This document shows positions 33,009-50,045 of a stretch of 64,000 bases of DNA, piece by piece (within the stretch, counting starts at the first letter, position 1; each line of letters opens with the position of its first letter). The notes under the pieces were generated by a model. It worked only from the letters and a program-made list of their open reading frames with translations, was not told the DNA's origin and did no database searches. Location of the stretch: NCBI GenBank assembly GCA_963693285.1, contig OY848918.1, positions 6,081,876 through 6,145,875 on the forward strand, written 5' to 3'. The position numbers and the translations under genes are program-made. Origin of the DNA: Xestospongia muta. Taxonomy: Eukaryota; Porifera; Demospongiae; Haplosclerida; Petrosiidae.

Positions 33009-35230
33009 TTAATCGTCAGATGCTATTTGCTTCTTGTCAAGTTCAATCAATATTCTTTCTGCTTCTTTGGCACGATCTTTGAACCCACATTCTATCTCCA
33101 ACTTCTTTGCTTTTTCTGCACATTGGCGGGCACCTTTGTGATCACACAACATTAACTTCAGTTTGGCATTTGTTCTGAAGAAGAAAGCTTTATCTCCTTT
33201 TGTTAAAAACACATTATCAACATCTTCCAAAGTTTGTTTAGCTTGGCATGAAATTTCTTCGATTTCATTTTCACACCCTCCTTTTTCTGTGAGGCTCTCA
33301 ATCATATCCAAGTGAAACTGTGCTTTACTAATTTTTATACGTTCTGTGATTAACCTAAATTGTTCAGGCATTTTTCGTACATGATCCATGGCTAATTGAA
33401 AATATTTTTTAGCTCCTTTGGATGCCATTTCATCATCTCCTTTTTCATACTCTTCGAATAGTATTAGAGCTTGTAGTCTTAGTGTGTATACAGTATCAAT
33501 GTCTGGGCTGATTTGATCTGCTAATTGTAAAGCTGTATGAAGATATTCTTTTGCAATTTCAATGTTTCCGTTACGATATTGGAGACCTGCTATTCTTCGA
33601 TATAAACGACACTTCAGTATTTGTGAGTTTTCGCATTCTTTACGATTTGTGTAAGCTATAGCAGATGTTAACATTTTTAAATCACGCTCGTTATTGACAG
33701 TGTGAATAACCTCCATGCACACCACTTTGGTATCAACAGTTACACTTGACATTTGTCTTAATTTTTTAACAAACCGAAAGGCTTTGTCATCTTGACCACT
33801 CCAGACCATTTCGAAGAGTTTGGAATAGATTCTGTGATGTGATTTCTTTGCCATTACACCCACTGCTTTGACTTTACTTAATGATTTTTCAATACATATT
33901 GAATCATGGTGCCAAATATCCAACTCCTCGGTCTCCTCTTCTGTAATTGTTACAATATCGTCCAACATCTCTTGAGGTACATCAACTAAAGAACATACTT
34001 CTTCGTCTTGATACATTGATCTTTCTGATTTAAAATGATCCAAAACAACATCTTCTTTCTTGTTAAGAAACTCGATAATTTCATTGAAAAAAGAAGCTCG
34101 AGAAACTGTATAGTTGACCTCAGGTTGTAATTGACCTGTAATATTATAATATAAAATATCAAGGCATACTGAATCAGTTCCATCACAATCACGTGATGTT
34201 GGAATTCATAATTAACTGATTAATGCGCATATAATTAGCAATTACCTGCTCAGTTACGTTGCAGAATGGACTTTTAAATATTTTATAAGTATAATTATAT
34301 ACAATGGCTATTGAGAGCAATACCTCCACTACAAATATTTGTAGTTTGGGTATTATTACTACAATTTTAAACAATACTACCGTAATTTATGCATCCCAAA
34401 TTTCACTCGAACCCGTACCATCATATTAAAATTAACTTATTATAAGTATAGCGTAGTGTCTATTTGTCAGGCAGGAAATGCATACTTCGTTGTATAAAGG
34501 TAGGTTAAGTTTAGGGGGTGGGGATCAGTTTAATACACAACAACAAAGTATACATTTCCTGCCGGACAAATAGACACTGCCTAAGTATAGTGCTGAGGCG
34601 CTATAGTTTTATGCCTGGCAGAAAGTTAATATATCCGCTAGCAACTATTTTCTTGACTTAATTTTGAGGAGACTATATAGCTTTGAACTATGAAAGTTTT
34701 AAAGTACGAAGAGTCGATTTATTTTGCGATAGTCAGTGGCAGATAATTTGGCAATATTTGTGACTTCATTTTTCAATACTGTTAACAAGCGATGATCGCA
34801 GTGAATTTTGGGAACACTAGATCTAGTATTATGATTAAACTGTAATCGTCCATTTTCGGCGCAATTACAAACTACCTAGTATATATACCACTGCGCCTGT
34901 ACCTTGGAATGGATAAGTATGAGATCCAGATCTTATCAGATTTTCAGCTAGAACTAGTGATGTAGAGCTATTGTATTCTTTAAGAACTCTTATGAACCTC
35001 TCGAATACACTTTCATCAGATCTTGCAGCATGTTTTATTGTGGACATCAGTTGATGAATACGGTCTTTACTGGATTGTTCACTCCTGTCAAGTACATCCT
35101 TGTAATCAGCTTCAGATATCAATTCAGCAGAAAACAGATTGTAAGTAAGAACAAACAGATCAATTTGAGAAGAAGCAATGATACTTGAGTTCTGAGAAAG
35201 AGCTCTGATGGAACTTGAGTTTGAGAACAT
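33009..35230 (-). CDS. Death-fold/helical-repeat protein A (484 aa)
   Basis: Two exons on minus: 35230-34903 and 34135-33009 (phase-1 junction, 1455 nt). The first exon encodes about 109 residues with a six-helix, CARD/DED-like pattern (LFSAELISEADYKDVLDR, then FERFIRVLKEY). The second encodes a helical-repeat region with TPR-like pairs (ILKCRLYRRIAGLQYRNGN, AKEYLHTALQLADQI, DTVYTLRLQALILFEEYEKG). There is no signal peptide or membrane segment, so it is probably a cytosolic adaptor. It is a paralogue of the gene at 36373-39359 with the same intron position and phase, arranged head to head. Assignment to the death fold rests on pattern alone. The partner is unknown. Confidence 0.8.
34457..34580. 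repeat. Inverted-repeat element
   Basis: AGTGTCTATTTGTC and GGCAGGAAATG on the left are mirrored by CATTTCCTGCC and GGACAAATAGACACT on the right, around GGGGGTGGGGATCAGTTTAA. It lies in the intron of the gene at 33009-35230. A related partial copy sits at about 36775-36850. Confidence 0.8.
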
Positions 35231-36372
35231 TTTGTTCTTTTACATATATATATATATATATATATAGTTTTCAGCTGTCTAGAATGAGATTGTCTGAGTA
35301 TAGTAGCTGCTTTTGTACACGCACTATATAACTAACTGCATTATACTATACTAGTACTGCATGCACTACATTTTCAACAAATATAAATATGAATCTATGT
35401 ACGCAATATGTATATATACGTAATTGTATGACATTTATGTGTGTATTCATGCATAATTTTAACAAATAGTCTACGTCAGGAAGCTGCTGACTAAGCCCTG
35501 ATGTTGCCACGTGACTTTCCTCTGTGAAATGTGTAGTGTAATGAATATTAATAAAACAGTATGCTCAAATTGTTTACACAGCAATATGTATCATGTTAGA
35601 TATCTTTATGAATTAAACTTATCAGCTGATAATGAAGGGACTGATGGTTTACTTATCTACCAATTCTTTGTAGCACCTGAAACAAAGCTTATATATTAAT
35701 CCAGGCACATTACTAAATTGTTGCACTGTAAAAATTAATGTTTTTTTAACAACTAATTTGTACCTAACATATGCATGCATGGATTTATTACTATGGAATA
35801 TAGAGTTCCTGTGAAATACTTGCTATATAATTTATTGGTATGCTGTACATTTACATATCAACAAATTATACAGTGAGTAGTTCACAGGAATTCTAGATTC
35901 TATAGTGATCCACCCAATCTAAAGAACAAATTAGTTGTTAAACTAACATATTATTTTTTTACAGTATGGTGGTCTGATAATTTCACTGTCAGTTGTCTAT
36001 ACCTAGCTGTCACATATTCTATTATATAGTACATTGTTGAACTAGTATATAAACATCATATAAATAACAAGGTTGTTAGCATGTACTTTGCTATTAATAT
36101 TAGAGCTGTGCAGATCTAGGTGTCATCCTTTATGATGTGGCTGGCTCATATTAAATTACTCATCAGTGGTTCTATTTTCTGTGCTTGTTAACACCCTTGG
36201 CTGGCTGCTTCCTCTCTTCTCTACATTCATTTGTAACATATCCGACATATCTCATTCTCAAATAACTGTCTATCAATATGGTGTCCCCCTCAGCACAATC
36301 AATTAATTATCGATTGGCTGTGCTGAGAGAGCAGTTAATTGACACGCTCAGGGTTAAATTTTTGTAGTTAGA
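35231..36372. promoter_or_regulatory. Divergent intergenic region of the death-fold pair
   Basis: About 1.14 kb between the start codons of two oppositely transcribed paralogues. It holds an (AT)n run at 35248-35266, a MITE (35748-35942) and otherwise AT-rich DNA. Shared regulation is plausible but not shown by any motif I recognise. Confidence 0.4.
35748..35942. repeat. Palindromic MITE, copy 2
   Basis: Same family as 18425-18605: identical ends AACAACTAATTTGTACCTAA and ACAAATTAGTTGTT, and a shared core ATAATTTATTGGTATG. Confidence 0.88.
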
Positions 36373-39359
36373 ATGGCAGGACTAGAGCTTTACGAAGATC
36401 CCAGTAGAGCTGTCAAAGCTCTAACTGACAATACAAATACGATAGAAAATTCTTCTATTGATCCATTGGAACTTGCTGAGAGGATGTTTGAGATAGAACT
36501 AATAAAGGAAACAGAGTACAGTGTTATTAAAGACATACGTACTGGGAAAAGCAGTGATGAGCGTCGCTTGGAGATTCTTGATGTGTTCAAGTGCCACGTT
36601 CAGGAAAATGTGATTAAATTTCATCAATTTCTAACACTTCTAAGAGATGCATTTGGCAGTATTGGTAGAAGCCTTGCTGATAGTTTGGATATGGCATATC
36701 ACAATAGCACAATAGAAGGTAAATGATTGACTGTCATCGTACATACATATGGTTGAATTAATTATTATATATTTTTGTCCAGCAGGAAGTCAATACTTTA
36801 GCATGTATTAAACTGATCCCACCCCCTAGCCAAACCTTATTAACTATATATTAGCCAAAGTATTGGCAAAACGTTTACAACAAAATATGCCGTACATATT
36901 GCATGTATGACCTTATTGCATGAATCAACACTTACAATTCTGGAATAGTCTTAATTGGCAATATGTAAGAATATAAGGCTGATTGTGCATTAAATAATGT
37001 TTGAATCTGTAAGCTGTGATAGATTCATTGGCAATGCTGACTGTGCATTAACTTGTGCATGATATTATTATATAGCTTGTAAGCATTGATGGATTCGTTG
37101 GCAATGATGACTGTACACTAACTTGTGTATGATATTATTATATAGCTTGTAAGCATTGATGGACTCATTGGCAATGATGACTGTACACTAACTTGTGTAT
37201 GATATTATTATATAGCTTGTAAGCATTGATGGACTCATATTGAAAATGCTGACTGTGCATTAACTTGTATATGATATTATTATATAGCTTGTAAGCATTG
37301 ATGAACAAATGTATCGGCAATGCTGACTGCAATAGCTTGTGTTTCATTGTGCTGATAACTATGTAAGCAGTAATTAATGCTGAATGTGTATTAACATAAT
37401 ATATAATATTATTATATAGTTATGTATGCGTGCATGTGTTGTTTTCAAATTTAAAATATTATCTTAAACATGTATAATCATGATCAGCTGGCCTTAATTA
37501 CATTGTACATGCACATCGTAATCATGCTAAAACATGTATTCCACATGCAAATTGTGAATATAACAATAATGTAATAAGTGTTGCATATGGAAATGACAGC
37601 ACTTGTCAACCTCTTAAATGTTACTGATGTAGCTGATTCTATTTTATATTACCACAATGTACAAGACATAATTTGATTGGTTGATGGTTATACCAGCAGT
37701 TTGTGTATGTAGCAAATTATTTAATTGAAGCGGTAAATAAATGCCATACTGTTTGACTAATTGATTGTTTTCCTTATAATAGTCATCCGATAGCTATAGT
37801 AATGAAATATAGAATGATGTTTACTTTCAGTTTGGATCAAATAATTACATGTAGCCTGTATTACCATGTATTGGTTGAATCAATCAATCAGATTTTACAG
37901 TGATACAATGGTTTGCAGGTTGCACAGAGCAAACTTCTTTCGATCCAAAGAAGTAAAAATATGACAGGAAAAATGTCTATGATACAACTGTTATAAATAT
38001 TGATGTAAATTAATTTTGTTGTGAATTCAAAAATAGATTTGAATTCCCTGTGGTATTTTGAAAGTGTAGTATTGTACATGCATGTGATGCCACTGTACTA
38101 TATATACATGTAGGATAGCATATTACGTATTGTGTATTTCTTCAATTTCCATGATTGTTAGCTATTCTAAGCATGTTTTATAATAGTTAATACCATTTTG
38201 TATTATTTTCAAAACAGATGAGAACAAATGTCATACAGCAGAGAGTCAATCCAACTCTTTTACTGGCCAACATGCTTTACCCCAAAATATTCTCCCTGAA
38301 AATCTTTCGACAATTTTAATCTCCTTTCATAGAGAAGAAGATGCTATCTTTCCAGACACCAACTGCAGTTTAATTGAACAGAACCAACAATACATTCACG
38401 AAGACTTAACATTTAGCAGTAGTAGCATGTCATATGCTAAACCATTTTCATCTACAACAATTGGAATAGGGTTTAAAAACTCAATGTTTAAAGAGTTAGG
38501 TATTGAACTGCCTAACGAAGTGAGGGACCTCAATCAAGTCCTTGCATCTAAAACGAAACAAGACATAATTGATGAGGATGATTCAGAGAGTTTTGCTAGG
38601 ATAATGGACCTTATGATACCAAGTAATACTCTTAGGAAAAGAGATCATCATATTAAGTTTTCAAAGTTCTTTCAAAAAGCGTGTACTGGAACAGAAGGTG
38701 ATACTTCAGAACATTTGAAGAGAATAAAACAGAAACCACTAATATCAGTGCCAAATGAACTTAAAGTCATCTGCATGGAAGTTGTCCAATCACTCAAAAG
38801 GGAATCTGACCTCGAGTCCTTATCAGCTGCTCTTGCTTACACAGACAGAAATGAATGTGAAAGCAAGTCAATTTTGAGATGTCGTTTGCACCGTCGAATA
38901 GCAGCTCTCCACTATTGTAATGGAGACTTACTTGATGCCAGAGAACATCTAGACACAGCAATACAGCAAACTGAACTGATAGCACCAAATGTTGACACGA
39001 TCTATACATTACGATTAAAAGCAATAATTCTATACAAAGAGTACAAAGAAGCCAACAATGAACTTGCCTATAAAGAAGCTGAACAATACTTTATGAGAAT
39101 GATGACCCATGTTCGACAGCAGCCACAAAAAATGAGAATAATGACAGAGCGTACAAAAATTAACAAAGCAAGATTTCATTTAGATATGATTGAAGATTAT
39201 AGATGTAAAGGAAGAAGTGTTGAAGCTATGGAACAATTATATTACAGAGCTCAGGAAACACTCCAAGATATAGATGTGAAGTATATAACAGAAGCTGATA
39301 AAAAAATGTTTCACACTACATGTAAAGAATTTGAACTAGCTCAAGCTTTTTATAATTAG
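36373..39359 (+). CDS. Death-fold/helical-repeat protein B (495 aa)
   Basis: Two exons: 36373-36718 and 38218-39359 (phase 1, 1488 nt). Exon 1 encodes a helical, CARD/DED-like domain (DPLELAERMFEIELIKETEY, then FHQFLTLLRDAFGSIGRSLA). Exon 2 begins with a Ser/Gln-rich linker and continues into helical repeats (ILRCRLHRRIAALHYCNGD, DAREHLDTAIQQTE, DTIYTLRLKAIILYKEYKEA). The region ILxCRLxRRIAxLxYxNG is shared with the gene at 33009-35230. The 1.5-kb intron contains a 70-bp tandem array. Probably a cytosolic signalling adaptor. The death-fold label is by pattern. Confidence 0.82.
37000..37340 (+). repeat. About 70-bp tandem array in intron
   Basis: Four to five copies of a unit containing ATGATATTATTATATAGCTT and GTAAGCATTGATGGA, diverging towards both ends. 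Confidence 0.85.
37860..37960 (+). repeat. Fragment of the GCAAACTT MITE family
   Basis: GTTGAATCAATCAATCAGAT and GGTTGCACAGAGCAAACTTC resemble the arms near 6060 and 5890 in the receptor intron. Only one arm is recognisable. Confidence 0.5.
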
Positions 39360-39548
39360 GTAAAAGTTGTTTATAATAATTGTGAAAAAGGTTTTGACCA
39401 ACCAAATATTACATGTACCATAATATCAACCATTTCATATAGTATTATTACTGTATGTTATGGTGGTTTCATATTGTACACAAGTAATAACTTAATTATT
39501 AATTATATTATAAATGATGTTAAGTTATTAATTAAATAAGCATATAAT

Positions 39549-41258
39549 TTACAATAGTTTGCTGTACTCATGAACATCATTCTTTTTGTCATTCTCCTCT
39601 ACCTGGTTGTCATCATCATCATCACTGCTCTGATCACTAATACTATCTGTTGTATTCCATACAAACTTATGTGCTAAACGAGCACCAGCAATAGGTCCTT
39701 CCAATGCTCCAAATATCCCTCCTCCTATCCCACAGGCAATACCAACAAGAACACCCACTACTCTTGGATCATCTCTGATTTTTCTGTGAGCTAATATTCC
39801 TGCAGCAATTCCTCGACGAATTGGACTGACTATAATCCCCCCAGCAAATACAGCTGGAGAGATCAGTACTCGCAGATACGTAGCAAACTTTGTTTCTGCC
39901 TCTACAAGCTCACTATAAGGACCTGTATCACCTTTAATATTTACTGCTCTTACTCTGAATTGATATTTTGTATTTTGTTTGAGGTTCATAACTTCACCTA
40001 ATGGTTTTGATGAGATAGTAGCAGTTTCCCAACCTTCCAATCCTGTCTTGAATTGCAGCTCATAGTGATCAATGTAGTGGTTGTTTTGAGGTGGATCCCA
40101 GCGAAGTTTAATGATTTCTGAAGTTCGTTTTGATGATACTCTCAAGTTTACAGGTTTTTCTGGAATGGGACAATTAGTTTGAACAAGAACCACTTCACTA
40201 GGTGCACTCTCTCCCCAATAGTTGCACAGTCTTGCACGAAATTGGTACACGACATCTTTACTGAGGTTGTCCATTTCAATCATTATCTTGGCTTCAGGAC
40301 TAGTTGGCATGACATCTAGTGTTACAGTGACAGTACTCCATTCAGTACTATTACTCTGATCACAAAATTCCACTACACATTCTGTCACCACGTTCTCCTT
40401 TGAAGTCTCCGTTTGATGAGGTCGTGTAACAAAAATTTTAACAGTCGTTGGACTAGTGACTTGTATGACCGGTTTTTCTGGTTTGTCCGGTACTTGACTT
40501 TTGAGCCGAGCAATAATTGGGTCACTCCAAGGACCTGGTCCAGAATTGTTGATGACACGTATTTGAATGGTGTATGCATAGTGTGGCATGAGTTTTGGAG
40601 ATCCTAGTATGAGTGTATGGGTCTCAGGTGATACAGGAGGCAGAATAAAATTATTAGTGTCATCATATCGAACTTCATAAAACTTAACTAATTCTGACTT
40701 ATTCTTGTCTTCCCAACTGATCACAAGATGATCATTCTTTTCTTCAACGATTACCTTTTCAATTTTCGTAGGTACTTGGCTTTCTTCTCCAACAAGATAG
40801 AACCCAGCTGTAGGACTAATTGCTTCTCTCTTGACTGCTTGTAATCCACTTTCTACACTTTTCTTGAGTTCTTGGTAGAGTACTAAGTTACCAGCTGTTA
40901 AGACAACATTCAAGTTGGAGGTAGCATATTCTAGTTCTTTCTCTAAGTTTGTCAATGTAAAAACATTACTGTGAGCTTTGCTAAGTTGCACGAGAGGATT
41001 TTGTGTCGTCAATTTCAAAGCGATCCTCTGACTGGCTTCTAAATGCTCTTTCATATCCTCCAGTGCTACATACACAACATTAGGTACTCCTTCCAATGAT
41101 CTGCTATCGAGGTCCTCCATGAGGTCTGTGAGCAGACCCACTCTATGCAAGATACGATCCCTTTTGTCTTTAGTCACATTAAGTTCTTGTATTCTTAAAT
41201 GTATCTCATTTAGAATTACCCGTGAATAATCCAGTACATATAAAGCAGTAGTAGCCAT
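39549..41258 (-). CDS. Helical-bundle/FN3/glycine-zipper protein, paralogue (569 aa)
   Basis: Intronless. I chose the ATG at 41258 (MATTALYVLDYSR) because it aligns with the start of the 481-2208 protein and gives nearly equal length; the frame is open further upstream without homology. The order is the same: a helical N-terminal region of about 165 residues, three FN3 domains (DHLVISWEDKN; VPDKPEKPVIQV; RTSEIIKLRWDPP), then a Gly/Ala zipper that is less regular (GVLVGIACGIGGGIFGALEG) and an acidic tail with poly-Asp. The remnant at 8876-9310 derives from this type. Function is unknown. Conservation of all parts in two diverged genes argues that the architecture is functional. Confidence 0.87.
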   Translation of the reverse strand: MATTALYVLDYSRVILNEIHLRIQELNVTKDKRDRILHRVGLLTDLMEDLDSRSLEGVPNVVYVALEDMKEHLEASQRIALKLTTQNPLVQLSKAHSNVFTLTNLEKELEYATSNLNVVLTAGNLVLYQELKKSVESGLQAVKREAISPTAGFYLVGEESQVPTKIEKVIVEEKNDHLVISWEDKNKSELVKFYEVRYDDTNNFILPPVSPETHTLILGSPKLMPHYAYTIQIRVINNSGPGPWSDPIIARLKSQVPDKPEKPVIQVTSPTTVKIFVTRPHQTETSKENVVTECVVEFCDQSNSTEWSTVTVTLDVMPTSPEAKIMIEMDNLSKDVVYQFRARLCNYWGESAPSEVVLVQTNCPIPEKPVNLRVSSKRTSEIIKLRWDPPQNNHYIDHYELQFKTGLEGWETATISSKPLGEVMNLKQNTKYQFRVRAVNIKGDTGPYSELVEAETKFATYLRVLISPAVFAGGIIVSPIRRGIAAGILAHRKIRDDPRVVGVLVGIACGIGGGIFGALEGPIAGARLAHKFVWNTTDSISDQSSDDDDDNQVEENDKKNDVHEYSKLL

Positions 41259-42008
41259 TTCTCTCTCAGTTATCTCTGCTATAGAAGCTGTATGTGCTAC
41301 TTTATGATTATTGTTATCTATTATATGACAATAAAAGGAGTCTATAATGTCTTCATTTCCTATACTGGTTGCTAATGATGTACACAATTTCCACAAGAGT
41401 GTCATGATACATTGACCATATTTGGGATGGTGGTGGTGAAATATAATTTGTAAGTTGGACAACAGAATTAAGGATGTGTCTATCAGCTTTGCAAAGACCA
41501 GGGAGCGCTAGACAACTGTCAATCTCCTAAGGAATCAATGCTCAAGTAGATTAGTTGTACATCATTTACTCAGTGGTCTCACCAGATTAACTTCCTTCTG
41601 ATGAACACTTTCATCTAGTAATCAAGTTGTTTATTGGTAGAAAGAAATGAAGACATTGTTATAATTACCAGGGACACAAAAGTCAATATCTATTTTTAGG
41701 GTGTAACGTGACTATGATGACATCATAATGAAATGACACATGTGATGTCATCATATTGATAAAATCACCTAAACCCTAAACCAAACCTAACATTATTAAC
41801 TCTATAACACAAGTGATGTCATCATAGGACATGTTTTTACATCAAGAAGCACCCTATTTTTAACAAGAATTCAAATTTGTGCCTTAGTAAGTGACCTTGT
41901 GACTTCAGTGTTTGAGTTAAAATTTATACTTTATTGATAACAATGACATCATAATGACATCATGATATAGGACTTGCATTAATAAACCCAAAGATAAAAT
42001 CAAAATAG
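41259..42008. other. Intergenic; repeated TGATGTCATCA motifs, no gene
   Basis: Holds several TGATGTCATC/GATGACATCA palindromic motifs between 41715 and 41960, probably from a decayed inverted-repeat element (arms near 41720-41760 and 41808-41830). No coding frame. Confidence 0.45.
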
Positions 42009-46343
<4,335 letters not shown>

Positions 46344-47912
46344 ATGAGCCCAGACTCATACTCTGAAATTCGTTTTCGATCTTCTTTTTTTGTGAAATTG
46401 TTTGTGTCATAATTATAACAGTTGCTTGTTGTAACAGGTTCATTATTATAATATATTTTTATATTACTAGTTTGCTTAAATTTTGTCATTATTGATAAAA
46501 TATTTCCTTTATTATTTCCTTATTAAAAGAACATCTTTGTCATTTAAAGAGTCTGACACAGTGGTAAAATATTGTACACTTCAGTCTTCTTCTGCATAAT
46601 GAATATTTAATTAAGTATAATTATTATAATATTAATAAATAAAATTATGACGTTCCGTATTGGATATGGTACACAACAATTTAGAATTCAGAAAATGGCA
46701 TTTTACTATATAATTCATGGTTCACACTGGACTTTATTGTCAACAATGGTTGTTAATTTCAAAAGCAAAACAGTATGACTTATTTAACAGTTCAAATACT
46801 ACTGTAACAATGATATAATAACAACAGCTTAACTTCTGTATTTTTTACAACTAAAAACTACGAACTAAAAACTATGAATGTATTCAAACTCAGTTGATAA
46901 TTTCTGTTTTTTCCTTGTCAACTTTCACTATTAATTCATCAAAAAATTAAAATTAAAAGAATTCATTTTTCAATTTTCATATTTTAACAAAAGGAATTAA
47001 AACGATTTCATGTTTTTAACAATATAAGATTTACCAGAAATACTATCTGACAAATAAATTTAAAAATAAGTATATAATTCAATTTATTATTCCCAAAATC
47101 ATGTTTAAAAATCTAATAGTAAAAATACAATTGACAATTAAAGAAATTATATCTACTTATTAAAGAATCAATTTAAGTGAACTCCACAAGAACATATAAA
47201 AACAAAGAGAAGTAAATGAACTACATCATACATATCTGTATGTATTGTATGCAAAATGGAGTATAGTTCTAGTCTAGAGTCAGGAATCATTATTAATTGC
47301 ACATTCTAATATGGTGTTTCTTTGCAGTCTACAGTCTGTAAATATTTATTGCTCCTAAACTTGCCAGCTCAACACTTTATTACATTTTTAAAAAAATACA
47401 GTTGTTTTGTTCATTCAATCCTACTGACACATTGGTGGTCCCTCCTTCAACTTAGTATTCAGAATTCCCTGCTATTGCTAGCTAGGACCATCTACATGGC
47501 TTGGTAACCCTCGTCCAAAGACAAGGTAATCCAGGCTGGAATGTTGGCCTTCACTTCAAATGTCACTGATCACTCAAGGAAAGCACCAGATATTGGAGAT
47601 GATGAAGGCAGTATTGTTGAAGATGGAGATTGTTTGTGTGCTTGGTGATCTCATAATTAGATTGTGTCTTTCTTAGAGGTCTAGAGACTTTAGCTGTTGA
47701 TTGAAGTGGATTAAGGTCAGGAGTTAAAGAAGTTGATGGGAGTGATATTTTTCTTAATCTCAAAATTTTACCAAAAGTTGCTTTACTGTACCAAAAGTAG
47801 TCTTGTGATGGTCTTTGGGTTCAAAATTGGAGTCATTTAGTTCGTTGATATATATAATCATATTCATATTCTTAATGAGTCATAGCAATATATAAATAAT
47901 TCATTAAACAGC
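46344..47912. other. Intergenic, no gene seen
   Basis: 1.57 kb of very AT-rich DNA between the KAT7-like and GPN1 genes. AATAAATAAA near 46635 may serve as a poly(A) signal. No protein-like frame, RNA gene or clear repeat was found. Confidence 0.5.
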
Positions 47913-49921
47913 ATGGCTGAAGCATTGCCACAGCAAGAGGCTTCATCTTCTAGACAGAATGATGTCATTGATTTAAGTGGAATTGAAAGTGTTAATCCAG
48001 GATTACAAGGGTTGTTGTCCCCTCCTGGTGGTACTAGGTCCCCAGCTGACAAACCTACTTGTCTTATATGTCTTGGTATGGCTGGATCTGGTAAAACCAC
48101 TTTTGTACAGGTGAGTAAGTAGCCAGTAAAGTGATGTATTTTTTACTATTTTTTCTTTTGGATAGAGAATAAACGCATACCTTCATGCTCGTAAAACTCC
48201 ACCTTACGTCATTAATTTAGATCCAGCTGTCCACACGATACCTTATCCTGCAAATATCGGTAATTTATTCATCCTCTCTGCTCCTTTTTTTCCTTTTTTG
48301 GTAATAACGACTATTTTTGTTACTAGACATACGTGATACTGTTAATTATAAAGAGGTAATGAAACAATACAATCTTGGTCCCAATGGGGGAATTGTGACG
48401 TCACTAAACCTGTTTGCTACTCGATTTGATCAGGTCATGGGATTTATTGATAAAAGAGCTAAAGAATGCAAGTAAGAACATCCACAGACTCATCCATTAG
48501 CTAAGTATCTGTCCATTTCATTTTTATATGTCCATTTAGATATGTAATATTCGACACACCTGGTCAGATTGAAGTTTTCACATGGTCTGCATCTGGAGCT
48601 ATTATTACAGAAGCACTTGTAAGGGAAACGTTTGTATCTTTCTCAATAATTAATTTACTAAAATTAGTTTGTTTTTAATTTCAGGCATCAGTTTTTCCAA
48701 CTGTAGTGATATATATTATTGATACCATACGTAGTGTTAATCCAATCACCTTTATGTCAAATATGCTGTACGCATGTAGGTAAGAAAGGCAGGTAGAGAA
48801 ATGGAGGGGAGAGTTGTGTCATGCTTGTTTCAATCTACTCTTGTTCGTTCTATAGTATTCTTTATAAAGCTAGATTACCATTTATTGTGGTGATGAACAA
48901 AGTGAGTTAAATTAATGACAACTGCATTACTTATTACACAGTGGGTCAACCCTCTCATAAAGAAACACTAAATTAATGACAAGTTCTAGTCCCATACTAA
49001 TACTTTAGTGTATTACTTAACAACTCTATTGAGAAGACACCATAGTATACAGTTTTTCCATTGTAGTTAGGCCATATATTATTACATGTACTTGCTCCAC
49101 TCTCCATTTTTAGACTGATGTTGTAGATCACAAATTTGCTGTGGATTGGATGAAAGATTTTGAAGTATTTCAAGAAGCACTGGAACAGGTTCTAAACATA
49201 TGGACAATTTGTGTTGTTATGGCAACTGTATCTATTAATTGTTAGGAGACGTCATATTCCTCTAATTTAGCTCGCTCAATGAGTCTAGTTTTGGATCAAT
49301 TCTATGAAAATTTAACAGTAAGAGGAGCTTACATACAGTAATAAGCTCAGGGTGGCTTATAATCGATACTATACATGATTTACTGAATGGTTGTATTTTA
49401 TTTCAGACTGTGGGTGTGTCCTCATTACTCGGTACAGGACTGGATGAGTTCTTTCAAGCAATTGATGCAGCAAGAACAGAGTACATCAAGGATTACTTAC
49501 CACAGATGGAGAAATTAAAAAAGGAGAAAGAAGATGAAGAATTAGCTAGGTAAGAAAAACAGCTTGGAATGTTATGATTATGTTAACAGACAAGAAGAAC
49601 AATTAGAAAGATTAAAACTAGATAAAACTGAAGGAGAAGAAGTTACTTTAGAACAACAGATTGTCCCGACAAGTAAGAGAAAGAAGGAGCAATGGATGAC
49701 ATTTTAATATATACTTGATGTAATTTTGTGCATTTATAGTCATTATTTATCTAAGACTCATACTCAGGTTTAAGAGTCTTGGACTGAGTATGAGGCTATA
49801 ATGAGTTGTATTTATTGTTTTAGGTGTTCCTAGACAACAAAGAATAGAACTTCGTTTAGGAGGTGAGGAGCAAGAAACTGATAGTGATGATGAGATGGTT
49901 GTAGAGAAAGAGGATACTTAG
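47913..49921 (+). CDS. GPN1: GPN-loop GTPase 1 (375 aa)
   Basis: GTPase required for nuclear import of RNA polymerase II. Eleven exons: 47913-48110, 48166-48259, 48327-48471, 48540-48618, 48685-48779, 48856-48901, 49114-49188, 49246-49317, 49407-49549, 49590-49672 and 49824-49921 (1128 nt). The P-loop is GMAGSGKTT, the GPN loop LGPNGGI, the G3 FDTPGQIE and the G4 VVMNKTD. The C-terminal coiled acidic tail ([18 protein letters not shown]) and the length match the animal family. It is convergent with the eIF3f gene, with 124 bp between the stop codons. Confidence 0.97.
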
Positions 49922-50045
49922 CTTGTTATCACAAGTTAATTAATTAAAATTAACTATTAATTAACTATTGTCCGCCATCAATCATTTATCATTATTAATA
50001 GAAATATTTTTTGTTGACATTTCCAATTATAATTATAGGTGTAGT

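Noticed and set aside
37000..37340. CRISPR-like array (also 57390-58470)
   Set aside because: The units are contiguous tandem copies without unique spacers, and the genome is animal.
41259..41460. N-terminal extension of the FN3/zipper paralogue upstream of 41258
   Set aside because: The frame is open to 41462 but begins with a non-ATG codon, has no homology to the 481-2208 protein, and would add about 68 odd residues.
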